Source of the DNA: Oceaniferula sp049609505
GTDB taxonomy: Bacteria > Verrucomicrobiota > Verrucomicrobiia > Verrucomicrobiales > Akkermansiaceae
Reading direction: 5' to 3'
NCBI GenBank assembly: GCA_049609505.1
Contig: JBMYYO010000070.1
Location: forward strand, 1-15,643
Length of the DNA: 15,643 nt
Positions within the stretch are counted from its first letter, which is position 1, and each line of letters starts with the position of its first letter. Below the pieces are notes generated by a model, which saw nothing but the letters and a program-made list of their open reading frames with translations, searched no databases and had not been told where the DNA came from. The position numbers were made by a program, and so were the translations under genes. Below, piece by piece: positions 1-6,414 of this stretch.

Positions 1-163
1 TTTCATCTCCTTTTTTCCAGTGCATACCCTCTGGAAGAGCCAAGTAAAACACCCAACTAACCTCTTTAGTTTCAGGGTTCAAATCAATGTAGTATGAGGC
101 GCCAACATCGAATTTTCTATCTCTCAATTCTTCTTCCTCCGAAGGGGGGTGGTAGTAGCGCAT
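1..163 (-). CDS. Partial hypothetical protein, runs off left edge
   Basis: An ATG at 161-163 on the minus strand opens a frame that stays open for 54 codons to the window edge, so the 3' part is missing. An in-frame stop (173-175) lies four codons upstream, which fixes the longest possible start. The visible N-terminus is acidic near the start (a run of four Glu) and then reads like a folded soluble protein with alternating hydrophobic and charged residues (YYIDLNPETKEVSWVFYLAL). No signal peptide, membrane segment or family motif is recognisable, and no Shine-Dalgarno sequence precedes the ATG. A shorter open frame on the opposite strand (about 149-286) overlaps it, so coding direction is not certain. 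The balanced composition favours the minus strand. Confidence 0.45.
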   Translation of the reverse strand, partial: MRYYHPPSEEEELRDRKFDVGASYYIDLNPETKEVSWVFYLALPEGMHWKKGDE

Positions 164-447
164 AGCACGGAGTTAGATTATTACGACAATAAATACGAAC
201 GTAAATGGGATGGTAAAAAATACACACCGCCATCGCTCCAAGGGCTCGGTAGAGTCCAAGGCAACGACTCAGCATTCTCGGCTTAATATTCAAGACTCCG
301 AAAAGCTGCTAACAATGGCATGGAACATAAAAGGACCGCATAAAAGTACAGACCTTTTCTATATTTTTCTACAAACCCTTAAGCCGCGGGGAAAAATCGC
401 CGCGGGAATGCGGTGTAGCCCGAGAGGTTTTCAAGGGGTGATTCGCT
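164..447. other. Gene-poor intergenic stretch
   Basis: I see no convincing gene here. The plus-strand frame from 210 to 467 encodes an Arg/Lys/His-rich sequence with no domain character and runs into the end of the PEP-CTERM remnant, so I treat it as spurious. A short plus-strand frame ending at 286 (WDGKKYTPPSLQGLG then a stop) could be the tail of a decayed gene but has no clear start. Around 384-405 two copies of the self-complementary hexamer CCGCGG flank an A-rich loop and could form a GC-rich hairpin just past the 3' end of the minus-strand remnant. No T-tract follows it. Confidence 0.4.
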
Positions 448-834
448 CTATTTACGGCGCCGTCTAATGAGGGCGAGTGCACCACCTAGCCCTAGCATTA
501 GAGTTGATGAAGGCTCAGGCACGGTTTCTATACCCCAGATCGCAGCACCTGCAAACTGATTACCAGAACGAGTGTAAAGCTGATCCATGCCTAGTATGTC
601 AGCTGTGGACAGGTGCGCAGAATAGTTGATATCATTTTGTAGCACGGTGCCCACTCCATTTGGGTCATAAATTAGGTCGTAGCTGTTTGCTGTGAGATCC
701 AACACTAAGCTTAGTGTTGCGATGTTGCCGCCGTTTCCATCTGTAGATGCTAAGTTATTGTCAGTGGAATTGCGCTGGGAGCCTACAAGGGCAAAGAAAT
801 CGTTAGAATCATTAAAGCAACAGCGCAGGGCACT
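448..834 (-). pseudogene. 5'-truncated PEP-CTERM protein remnant
   Basis: The minus-strand frame ends in a full PEP-CTERM sorting tail: VPEPSS, a hydrophobic stretch (LMLGLGGALALI) and RRRRK. In intact proteins this tail directs export and exosortase-dependent processing. Reading upstream, coding-like sequence continues past the GTG at 703-705 (for example FNDSNDFFALVGSQ and DGNGGNIATLSLVLDL) until an in-frame TAG at 835-837. Between that stop and 705 there is no ATG, and no signal peptide appears. What remains is therefore about 128 codons of a secreted protein's C-terminal half, with the N-terminus lost. A weak GTG start at 705 would give an 85-residue protein without an export signal, which would make the sorting tail useless. 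Truncation is the simpler reading. The next gene begins only about 75 bp beyond the break. Confidence 0.65.
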
Positions 835-911
835 CTAGTATGCAAGCCATCTGCCACGCGTGTTGTGATTTTGTGATTTTGTTTCACGGTAGATTTTTAT
901 AGAGCTAGGTC

Positions 912-1625
912 ATGGGATCGCTGCTAGCACTAATGGTTATTGTGATAATCTCACTATTGATTGTGAGGTTTGGAACGAATGCTCTGATATTAACTGGGAT
1001 GTCTGACCAGGCGGCAAGTTTCCAAGCGGCATCGGCATTTTTTGGGGTAGGATTCACAACCCATGAGGCTGAAATGGTGGTAAACCACCCAGTTCGGCGG
1101 AAGATTGTGCTGCATCTTATCATTGCTGGGAATGTGGGGATCACCTCGGCGCTGGCGACCTTAATTGTGACCTTTGTGCAGACTGAAAATGAGGGGGCTG
1201 GTAAGGTGGTTATGCTGTTGGGTTTGATCGTGGTGGGAGCATCTCTGCTCTATGTGCTATCGCATATTGGTCCAGTGCGCCGCTCGATGGACGCGATGAT
1301 GAAGTTCTCGTTGGCGCGGGTAGGTGCGGTGCGTGCGGTGGATTATGATAGCTTACTCAATGTGCAGGACGGATTTCTGGTTTCTGACGTGCACATCGAT
1401 GACGAACATCCACTGGCGGAAATGGCACTGAAGGCTTCTCGCCCAAGCGACCACGGCATTGTGATTTTGGGCATTCACAAGAAGGATGGAAGTTTTGTAG
1501 GAGCACCAGGGAAACATGATCATATTCATGCGGGTGATCGCATAATGGTGTATGGGAGCGAGGAATCAGTGGACAAAATGGCTCATCCAGTACAGGACAA
1601 GGGGGAAACCTCGGATGAATCCTGA
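912..1625 (+). CDS. TrkA-C domain membrane protein
   Basis: A 237-residue membrane protein. Segment 1 (about 2-20) is hydrophobic. It is followed by a conserved-looking stretch FQAASAFFGVGFTT (37-50) and a VVNHPVRRK motif (56-64), then two more membrane segments (about 66-89 and 98-117). The C-terminal half (about 150-222) has the layout of a TrkA-C (RCK-C) domain, with GFLVSDVHI, HPLAEMAL and a late GDRIMVYG turn. This arrangement is known from a family annotated as TrkA-C-containing membrane proteins; in characterised K+ transporters this domain binds regulatory ligands. A role in ion transport is inference. The ATG at 912 is preceded only by a weak TAGG. The stop lies 2 bp before the heme o synthase start, so the two are probably cotranscribed. 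Confidence 0.82.
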   Translation: MGSLLALMVIVIISLLIVRFGTNALILTGMSDQAASFQAASAFFGVGFTTHEAEMVVNHPVRRKIVLHLIIAGNVGITSALATLIVTFVQTENEGAGKVVMLLGLIVVGASLLYVLSHIGPVRRSMDAMMKFSLARVGAVRAVDYDSLLNVQDGFLVSDVHIDDEHPLAEMALKASRPSDHGIVILGIHKKDGSFVGAPGKHDHIHAGDRIMVYGSEESVDKMAHPVQDKGETSDES

Positions 1626-1627
1626 GT

Positions 1628-2545
1628 ATGGCCCGTTCAAAAACAGACAAGCCGCCGACCGCGCGCGATGATTTTGCCACCCTGACAAAGGTGCGGCTCA
1701 ATACCTTTGTGGTGGTGACAACGCTATTTGGCTATCTGTTAGCATCCCGTTACTACCATGGTGCATGGCTGCATGATGGGTGGTTGTTGTTTCACACACT
1801 ACTGGGCACCACCTGCACGGCCTTTGGCTCTGCGGCCTTCAATCAGCTGATGGAGATAGAGCAAGATGCACGGATGAAACGCACCGCAGATAGGCCGCTT
1901 CCTGCACGCCGGATGATGCCCACGCAGGCGTTTGGCATCGGCTGGGCATTGGCTGCCTTTGGCATCGTGCATCTCGCCATGACGGTGAACCAAGCCTCCG
2001 CCTATCTTGCTGCCACCGCACTGGGGGTTTACGTTTTTCTCTACACCCCGCTCAAGCGCCGCAGCTCTACAAACACACTGATGGGCGGCATTCCCGGAGC
2101 CATTCCACCGATGATCGGCTGGGCGGCGATCGCGGAAACCTCCGGCGGGCACTGGTATGAAGCTCACTCGTGGTTTCTCTTTGCTCTGCTCTTCCTGTGG
2201 CAGATGCCGCACTTTGTAGCGATCTCCTGGCTCTGCCGTGAGGAGTATGAGGACGCTGGCTACGCGATGTGGACAAACGGCGATGTCTCTGGCAAAAAAA
2301 CCTCCACCATCGCGGCTGGGTTTACCGTGCTTCTTACTTTGTTAGGCCTGCTTGGTTGGCTAACAGACATGGCAAACCTCATCTGGCTAGGCGGCGGCAC
2401 CCTGACGGGGCTGGTGATGCTGTGGCTGTGCTTCCAGTTTGCTAAAAAAGGCGATCGCCCAAGCGCGCGCAAATTATTTTTCTACACCTTGTTATATTTA
2501 CCTCTCGCATTAGCACTCCTTGCTATCGGCTGGAAACAAGCCTAA
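1628..2545 (+). CDS. ctaB: Protoheme IX farnesyltransferase (heme o synthase)
   Basis: A 305-residue UbiA-superfamily prenyltransferase, the usual length for CtaB/CyoE. It transfers the farnesyl group of farnesyl diphosphate to heme b, giving heme o for heme-copper oxidases. Family signatures are present in order: the first Asp-rich region FNQLMEIEQDARMKRTADRP (71-90), the loop YTPLKRRS with GGIPGAIPPMIGW (139-165), WQMPHF (191-196) and the second acidic region REEYEDAG (204-211). About eight to nine membrane helices can be traced. The N-terminal 20 residues are polar and Lys/Asp-rich. The ATG lies 2 bp after the upstream stop, and the SCO-like gene follows after 16 bp, supporting one operon. 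A heme A synthase partner is not in the window, so whether the final product is heme o or heme a cannot be told here. Confidence 0.94.
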   Translation: MARSKTDKPPTARDDFATLTKVRLNTFVVVTTLFGYLLASRYYHGAWLHDGWLLFHTLLGTTCTAFGSAAFNQLMEIEQDARMKRTADRPLPARRMMPTQAFGIGWALAAFGIVHLAMTVNQASAYLAATALGVYVFLYTPLKRRSSTNTLMGGIPGAIPPMIGWAAIAETSGGHWYEAHSWFLFALLFLWQMPHFVAISWLCREEYEDAGYAMWTNGDVSGKKTSTIAAGFTVLLTLLGLLGWLTDMANLIWLGGGTLTGLVMLWLCFQFAKKGDRPSARKLFFYTLLYLPLALALLAIGWKQA

Positions 2546-2561
2546 CTTACCTCGCTGAATT

Positions 2562-3329
2562 ATGGATCTGGAACCTGCAGAAAGAAACCCCGCCGAGCTC
2601 CGCCGCACCGCCTTCATCCTCCTCGCTGTGATGGTCATTGGTGGTGGTTTGATCTTCTATAAATACCTAGAACACGAACGCTCCAAGGACCCAAACCGCC
2701 CGCCAATCCTCACCAAGCTAACGCAGAATTTTGCGGCAAAGAACCAGCATGATGAGTTTACTTCTTTCTCGCCTCTCGATGGTAAAATCTGGTTTGCTGC
2801 ACCGATTTGTGTTTCTCAGCTAGAGGAAAACAAACACGCCATCACGATGATGAAAGAGATAGATGCCCACTACTCGGGCCGCGATGACATTCACTTTGTT
2901 CTCATCTCCATCGATGGTGAGGATCATGGTGTAGGCCCCGCACAGCTGGCTGAGGCTGCTGAGAAGCTCGGCTTACCAGACACCCGCTGGACGTTGCTTA
3001 CCAGTAGCAATACAGACCGCCAGCGTGGGCTCATCAAGGACAAACTACGCCTAGGCCTAGTGCTCAAGCGTGACAAGGGAGATCCCGCTGGAAAATGGAA
3101 GTTCCCCTCAGAAATAGCCCTACTCGATCACGAACGGCACCTACGCGGACGGTATGATTTCAAAGAAACCCACGAGGTAGCGGCAGAGTATAAAGAGAAG
3201 GTAAAGGAGCACCCAGAGCTGCTCAAGGACAAGAACATTGATGCCTACATTAAGGCGACTGAGCTCCTGCGCGAGACACTCTATAAACATACTGACTACG
3301 TCCTAAACGAAGCCAAATCCGCAAAGTAA
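2562..3329 (+). CDS. Degenerate SCO-like membrane-anchored protein
   Basis: A 255-residue protein with one N-terminal anchor (about 16-33) followed by a thioredoxin-fold domain (about 65-200) of SCO1/SenC type. Order of elements: GKIWFAAPICVSQLEENK (74-91), the strand HFVLISID (111-118), WTLLTSS (143-149) and EIALLDHERHLRGRYD (184-199). SCO proteins deliver copper to the CuA site or reduce its thiols, using CxxxC and a distal His. Here only Cys83 survives: Ala79 occupies the first Cys position and Pro182 falls where the His is expected (by-eye alignment). A Lys/Glu-rich helical tail (about 203-255) extends beyond the family core. It lies 16 bp after ctaB and 30 bp before a second SCO-like gene. 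It may act as a non-catalytic partner of that protein (inference). No Shine-Dalgarno sequence precedes the ATG. Confidence 0.72.
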   Translation: MDLEPAERNPAELRRTAFILLAVMVIGGGLIFYKYLEHERSKDPNRPPILTKLTQNFAAKNQHDEFTSFSPLDGKIWFAAPICVSQLEENKHAITMMKEIDAHYSGRDDIHFVLISIDGEDHGVGPAQLAEAAEKLGLPDTRWTLLTSSNTDRQRGLIKDKLRLGLVLKRDKGDPAGKWKFPSEIALLDHERHLRGRYDFKETHEVAAEYKEKVKEHPELLKDKNIDAYIKATELLRETLYKHTDYVLNEAKSAK

Positions 3330-3359
3330 TTAACCTAACTGATTCCACCAATCTAACCC

Positions 3360-4058
3360 ATGACTGATAAACAAAAAATCGCCACCATTTACATTAGTGT
3401 GGCTGTTATTTCCGCCCTTATTCTGGCGGTGACATTCTACATCCGCAGCCACGGGCTACAGCAGTCACAGCAGAAGCCCTACTACAGCAAGGACAGCAAG
3501 CTGGAGCCTCTGCTCACACTCAAAGAGGACATCACACTCAAGAACCAAGACGGTGAGGAAGTAAAAATCTCTGATCTCAAAGGTAAAGTCTGGGCGGTAG
3601 CGCAATTCTACGCCTCCTGCCCGATGTGCGCCGAACGCAACGATCAGGGGCTCAAGCAACTCTACGAGAAATTCAAAGACGTGCCAGACTTCCAGCTCGT
3701 CTGCATCACCGTGGACCCCGCTACCGATGGCGTTGCAGAAATGAAATCCTACGCAGATGCCCTGGATGCCAGCACCAAGAACTGGTGGTTTCTAACCGGC
3801 GAGGCCGAGCCACTACTCCACTACATGCGCTACGAGATGAAGTATGACACCATCACCAAACGCACAAACCCTGAGGAGATTGCCGTGAAAGGCGAGATCG
3901 CTCACAACATGTCCATCACTGTTTTTAATCGCAGCTTAGGTATGATCGGCGAGCGAGTGGATCTCAACAAGGCTCGCGGCGATGGAGAAAAAACCTACCG
4001 CGAAACCGAAAAGAAACTCCACCAACTCATCGAAGCCGCACTCAGCCAAGACAAGTAA
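3360..4058 (+). CDS. SCO1/SenC-family copper chaperone-like protein
   Basis: A 232-residue protein anchored by one N-terminal segment (about 7-28), with the soluble domain expected on the outer face of the membrane. The thioredoxin-like domain contains GKVWAVAQFYASCPMCAERN (75-94), FQLVCITVDP (111-120) and AHNMSITVFNRSLGMIGE (181-198). Cys87 and Cys90 form a CxxC, whereas canonical SCO proteins have CxxxC. His182 sits at the position of the distal copper-binding His. The domain may therefore bind copper, or act as a thiol-disulfide reductant for the CuA site. A region of about 40 residues between WWFLTGE and AHNMS is longer than usual and charged. It follows the degenerate SCO paralogue by 30 bp and precedes the DUF420 gene, a cytochrome oxidase assembly context. 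No ribosome binding site is evident. Confidence 0.8.
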   Translation: MTDKQKIATIYISVAVISALILAVTFYIRSHGLQQSQQKPYYSKDSKLEPLLTLKEDITLKNQDGEEVKISDLKGKVWAVAQFYASCPMCAERNDQGLKQLYEKFKDVPDFQLVCITVDPATDGVAEMKSYADALDASTKNWWFLTGEAEPLLHYMRYEMKYDTITKRTNPEEIAVKGEIAHNMSITVFNRSLGMIGERVDLNKARGDGEKTYRETEKKLHQLIEAALSQDK

Positions 4059-4070
4059 TTTTTGTTAGGT

Positions 4071-4180
4071 TTTTTGGACAGGATTAACAAGATTTACATG
4101 ATTAAAGAGAGCAGATCTTTCGGTCCTTTCACATCCCAAGAAAAATCCCGTTAATCGTGTAAATTCTGTCAAAAAAACAC
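4071..4180. repeat. Interspersed repeat, copy 1 (inverted relative to copy 2)
   Basis: An AT-rich, non-coding element of about 110 bp between the SCO-like and DUF420 genes. Read on the opposite strand it matches 4840-4950 along nearly its whole length, with one block of 30 identical bases (4135-4164 against 4857-4886) and gapped similarity in the centre. Each copy is itself an imperfect inverted repeat: both arms carry a GACAGGATT-type start followed by ACA-GATTAA words. A long hairpin could form in RNA from either strand, so it might act as a transcription boundary as well as being a dispersed repeat. Confidence 0.75.
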
Positions 4181-4229
4181 TACCAAAAGTTCTTCAAACT
4201 TCAAACTGAACACCCCAAACCACTCCCCC

Positions 4230-4826
4230 ATGCCCAGTCATAAAGAATATCTTCAGCGGGAGCCAAATGCTGCGCTGCAAAAAAAACTCACCCGCGCCGC
4301 CTGGGTGATTAGTGCGGCGATCTTTGGTTTAGTGGCGTTAATGGGAAAGTATAAGCTCGATATTGGTGTGGACCTTTCCTTCCTGCCGCCTGTGCATGCT
4401 GTGCTGAACTCATTGGTGGCGATTTCTCTCGTGATTGCCTTTATTGCAATCAAAGGAAAAAACGTTAACTTGCACAGAGGCGCAATTGGTGTGGCGGTGG
4501 TTTGCTCGGTATTGTTTTTGGTCTGTTACGTAGCCTACCACGGCACTCAGGAGGAAGTCAGATTTGGCGATCTTGATCGTAATGGCGAGGTGAGCGAGAT
4601 GGAGAAAATCCAAGCCGGGCTGATGCGTAGTGTGTATTTGTTAGTGTTATTAACGCACATTGTTCTCGCAGCTGTTAGCCTGCCCTTTATCCTCATCACT
4701 CTCTCGTTAGGATATACCAATCACTTTGCACGTCACAAAAAAATGGCCCGCTGGGTGTTCCCCCTCTGGCTCTACGTCGCCGCCACTGGACCAGTGTGTT
4801 ATTTTCTATTGAAGCCATATTATTAG
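4230..4826 (+). CDS. ctaM: DUF420 (CtaM/YozB-type) oxidase assembly membrane protein
   Basis: A 198-residue protein with five predicted membrane helices (about 23-40, 54-74, 83-103, 134-156 and 175-193). Single histidines lie in or beside the helices (H56, H82, H104, H143), a pattern of the DUF420 family. Members in Bacillus subtilis (YozB) and Staphylococcus aureus (CtaM) are needed for biogenesis of heme-copper oxidases, which fits the upstream ctaB and SCO-like genes. The loop between helices 3 and 4 is unusual. It contains DLDRNGEVSEME (114-125), which satisfies the 12-residue EF-hand Ca2+-binding pattern (Asp1, Asp3, Asn5, Gly6, Glu12), where I expect only a short linker in other members. 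The gene stands alone between two inverted repeat copies. The ATG lacks a Shine-Dalgarno sequence. Family assignment is firm; the symbol is by homology. Confidence 0.84.
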   Translation: MPSHKEYLQREPNAALQKKLTRAAWVISAAIFGLVALMGKYKLDIGVDLSFLPPVHAVLNSLVAISLVIAFIAIKGKNVNLHRGAIGVAVVCSVLFLVCYVAYHGTQEEVRFGDLDRNGEVSEMEKIQAGLMRSVYLLVLLTHIVLAAVSLPFILITLSLGYTNHFARHKKMARWVFPLWLYVAATGPVCYFLLKPYY

Positions 4827-4839
4827 CGGCTCTGGTTGG

Positions 4840-4950
4840 GTGTTTTTCGAGACAGGATTTACACGATTAACGGGATTTTTCTTGGGTTGTGAAAACAACC
4901 AAAAACCCGAGCTCTTAATCATGCAAATTTTGTGAATCTTGGCCAAAACA
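4840..4950. repeat. Interspersed repeat, copy 2 (inverted relative to copy 1)
   Basis: This element begins 13 bp after the DUF420 stop and is the reverse-complement counterpart of 4071-4180. The 30-base identical block is 4857-4886. The distal arm (about 4910-4949) aligns more loosely with the start of copy 1. A small inner hairpin (GGTTGTgaaaACAACC, 4885-4900) sits in the centre. No reading frame is evident within it. With copy 1 it forms a pair of inverted repeats enclosing a single gene. Confidence 0.75.
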
Positions 4951-5022
4951 TGAACCCACAAGTTTCTTTCCAGAAGAAACACAGTGATTGCATCCATCGT
5001 GAGATAAGCTAGCTTGGGCTGT

Positions 5023-6414
5023 ATGAATAGATCCATCTGGTTTTGGCTAGGCCTCGGTGCGCTGGTCGTGGGCGTGATCTTTCTGAACCCATCAAGCAGC
5101 GATGCCATTGCGGGTGTGTTTGGCCGCGGTGCCGCATCCTCCACGGCGGATAGTGAGGCTTCCTTAGCCAGGCCAAACCGGCAGAAACAAAATGGTGGCA
5201 GCGGGAATAAAACGCTCAGCAGTGAGGATGCGTATCGGTTTCTGCAGGACTATATCAAGCAGGCTCAGGAAGATGCTCAGCCTAAGATCAGAACAAAAAA
5301 TTCAGACCCCTCGCTCTTTAGTGGATACGAGGAACTAGAAAAGTTTGAAAAAAACAAAGAGATGCTTTCCTTATGGATAAAAGCACTTGATGTGAGCCGT
5401 CAGCGCATGCTTTTCCAGTCGTTTTGTCCTCCCTCCTATCGCTATCTGAAGAGGAGAGATCATCCTTATTTTAACCGCAGGCTCAGTATGTTGCTTATTC
5501 AGCGCATGGCTTGTGAGGATATTGTCGCCACCCAAAAGTGGTTAGTAGAGAATGGTTATCCCACGAAAAAAGATTGGCTAACAGAGAATGTGTTGTTGGG
5601 CTGGGCAGAGTCAGACCCGAGAGCCGCGCTCGAACATTACCGCACCCTAACAGAACCATCAACAGAGAAGCAAAACCACACGGGGGATTTCAAGCAAGTC
5701 TATTGGGATATGCACCAAGTTATCGGCAAACATGATCCTAAGCTCGCATGCAAGCTGGTAAAAGAGGCACCTGCTAGTGAGAAATTCGAATTACTCAGAT
5801 CTGTCATCCTTGGGCTACAGCCCGATGCTCCGTTTAGTGACGTTGCGAGATTGTTAAACCTGAGCGAGCCCTATCAAGAACCCGAAAATCTGCCATGGTA
5901 TCAATTGCGTGCAGCCCCAGCTCAATGTGCCGAAAATCTAACCGTAGCATGGGCGCAGACGAACCCAACGGAAGCGTTCCAGTGGGCGAGGCGGGAGGTT
6001 TCTGCTTATTGTGAAAGCATACGATTTGATACTGCAAAAAAGGAAGAGTATACCAAGGGGTTTATGAGTGATGTGTATGGAAACTGGGCAATACGCAATC
6101 CAGAAACCTTCATTGCTTGGGCAGAGAACTCGCTCACCACCAAGGAGACGGTTACAGCTCTGGCTTCGACTTCCTATCCAGAGTCTTTGGCGATCGCAGC
6201 TAAGGAAAAAAACATTGTAGAACGCAAGCGGCTTATGCTGAAGGCAACCGAACAATTTATTTCATATCAAGATCCGTTTGGCGGCCAAGATATTACAGAT
6301 TTATCCAACAATGAGATGGCGGAATTGATCCAGACAGTGTATGAAGCCAAACTACCTCCTGCTGATAAAACGATGTTGATCCGCAGCATAAAAGCAGAGA
6401 AAATTTCACGATGA
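5023..6414 (+). CDS. Membrane-anchored helical-repeat protein, function unknown
   Basis: A 463-residue protein starting at the ATG at 5023. A TTG three codons earlier is less likely. Residues about 4-22 form a hydrophobic signal-anchor, followed by a polar linker (about 30-65) and a long alpha-helical domain. Three spaced copies of a degenerate motif are visible: LLGWAESDPRAALEHY (191-206), VAWAQTNPTEAFQWAR (308-323) and GNWAIRNPETFIAWAE (353-368). Such W-A-x2-(D/N)-P-x-(A/E)-hydrophobic units resemble TPR-like helical repeats often seen in Verrucomicrobiota envelope proteins; a scaffold or protein-interaction role is inferred. The stop codon overlaps the next ATG (ATGA at 6411-6414), so the two are translationally coupled and probably work together. 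The enzyme-like residues expected of a catalytic protein are not apparent. Confidence 0.74.
   Translation: MNRSIWFWLGLGALVVGVIFLNPSSSDAIAGVFGRGAASSTADSEASLARPNRQKQNGGSGNKTLSSEDAYRFLQDYIKQAQEDAQPKIRTKNSDPSLFSGYEELEKFEKNKEMLSLWIKALDVSRQRMLFQSFCPPSYRYLKRRDHPYFNRRLSMLLIQRMACEDIVATQKWLVENGYPTKKDWLTENVLLGWAESDPRAALEHYRTLTEPSTEKQNHTGDFKQVYWDMHQVIGKHDPKLACKLVKEAPASEKFELLRSVILGLQPDAPFSDVARLLNLSEPYQEPENLPWYQLRAAPAQCAENLTVAWAQTNPTEAFQWARREVSAYCESIRFDTAKKEEYTKGFMSDVYGNWAIRNPETFIAWAENSLTTKETVTALASTSYPESLAIAAKEKNIVERKRLMLKATEQFISYQDPFGGQDITDLSNNEMAELIQTVYEAKLPPADKTMLIRSIKAEKISR

Noticed and set aside
384..405. CCGCGG hairpin as intrinsic terminator for the PEP-CTERM remnant
   Set aside because: No U-tract follows on the minus strand and it starts about 45 bp after the stop; evidence is too weak for a separate call.
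210..467. Plus-strand 85-codon frame
   Set aside because: Composition is Arg/Lys/His/Ser-rich with no hydrophobic core, and it overlaps the end of a recognisable PEP-CTERM frame on the other strand.
1357..1701. Minus-strand 114-codon frame opposite the TrkA-C gene
   Set aside because: It is antisense to two well supported genes and has a Cys/Pro/Arg-rich composition typical of a shadow frame.
4071..4180. Considered as a CRISPR or tandem array
   Set aside because: There are only two full copies in opposite orientation plus a half copy, with no regular spacers and no cas genes.
5014..5022. TTG start three codons before the ATG of the helical-repeat gene
   Set aside because: The ATG at 5023 gives a cleaner signal-anchor start, and nothing favours TTG.
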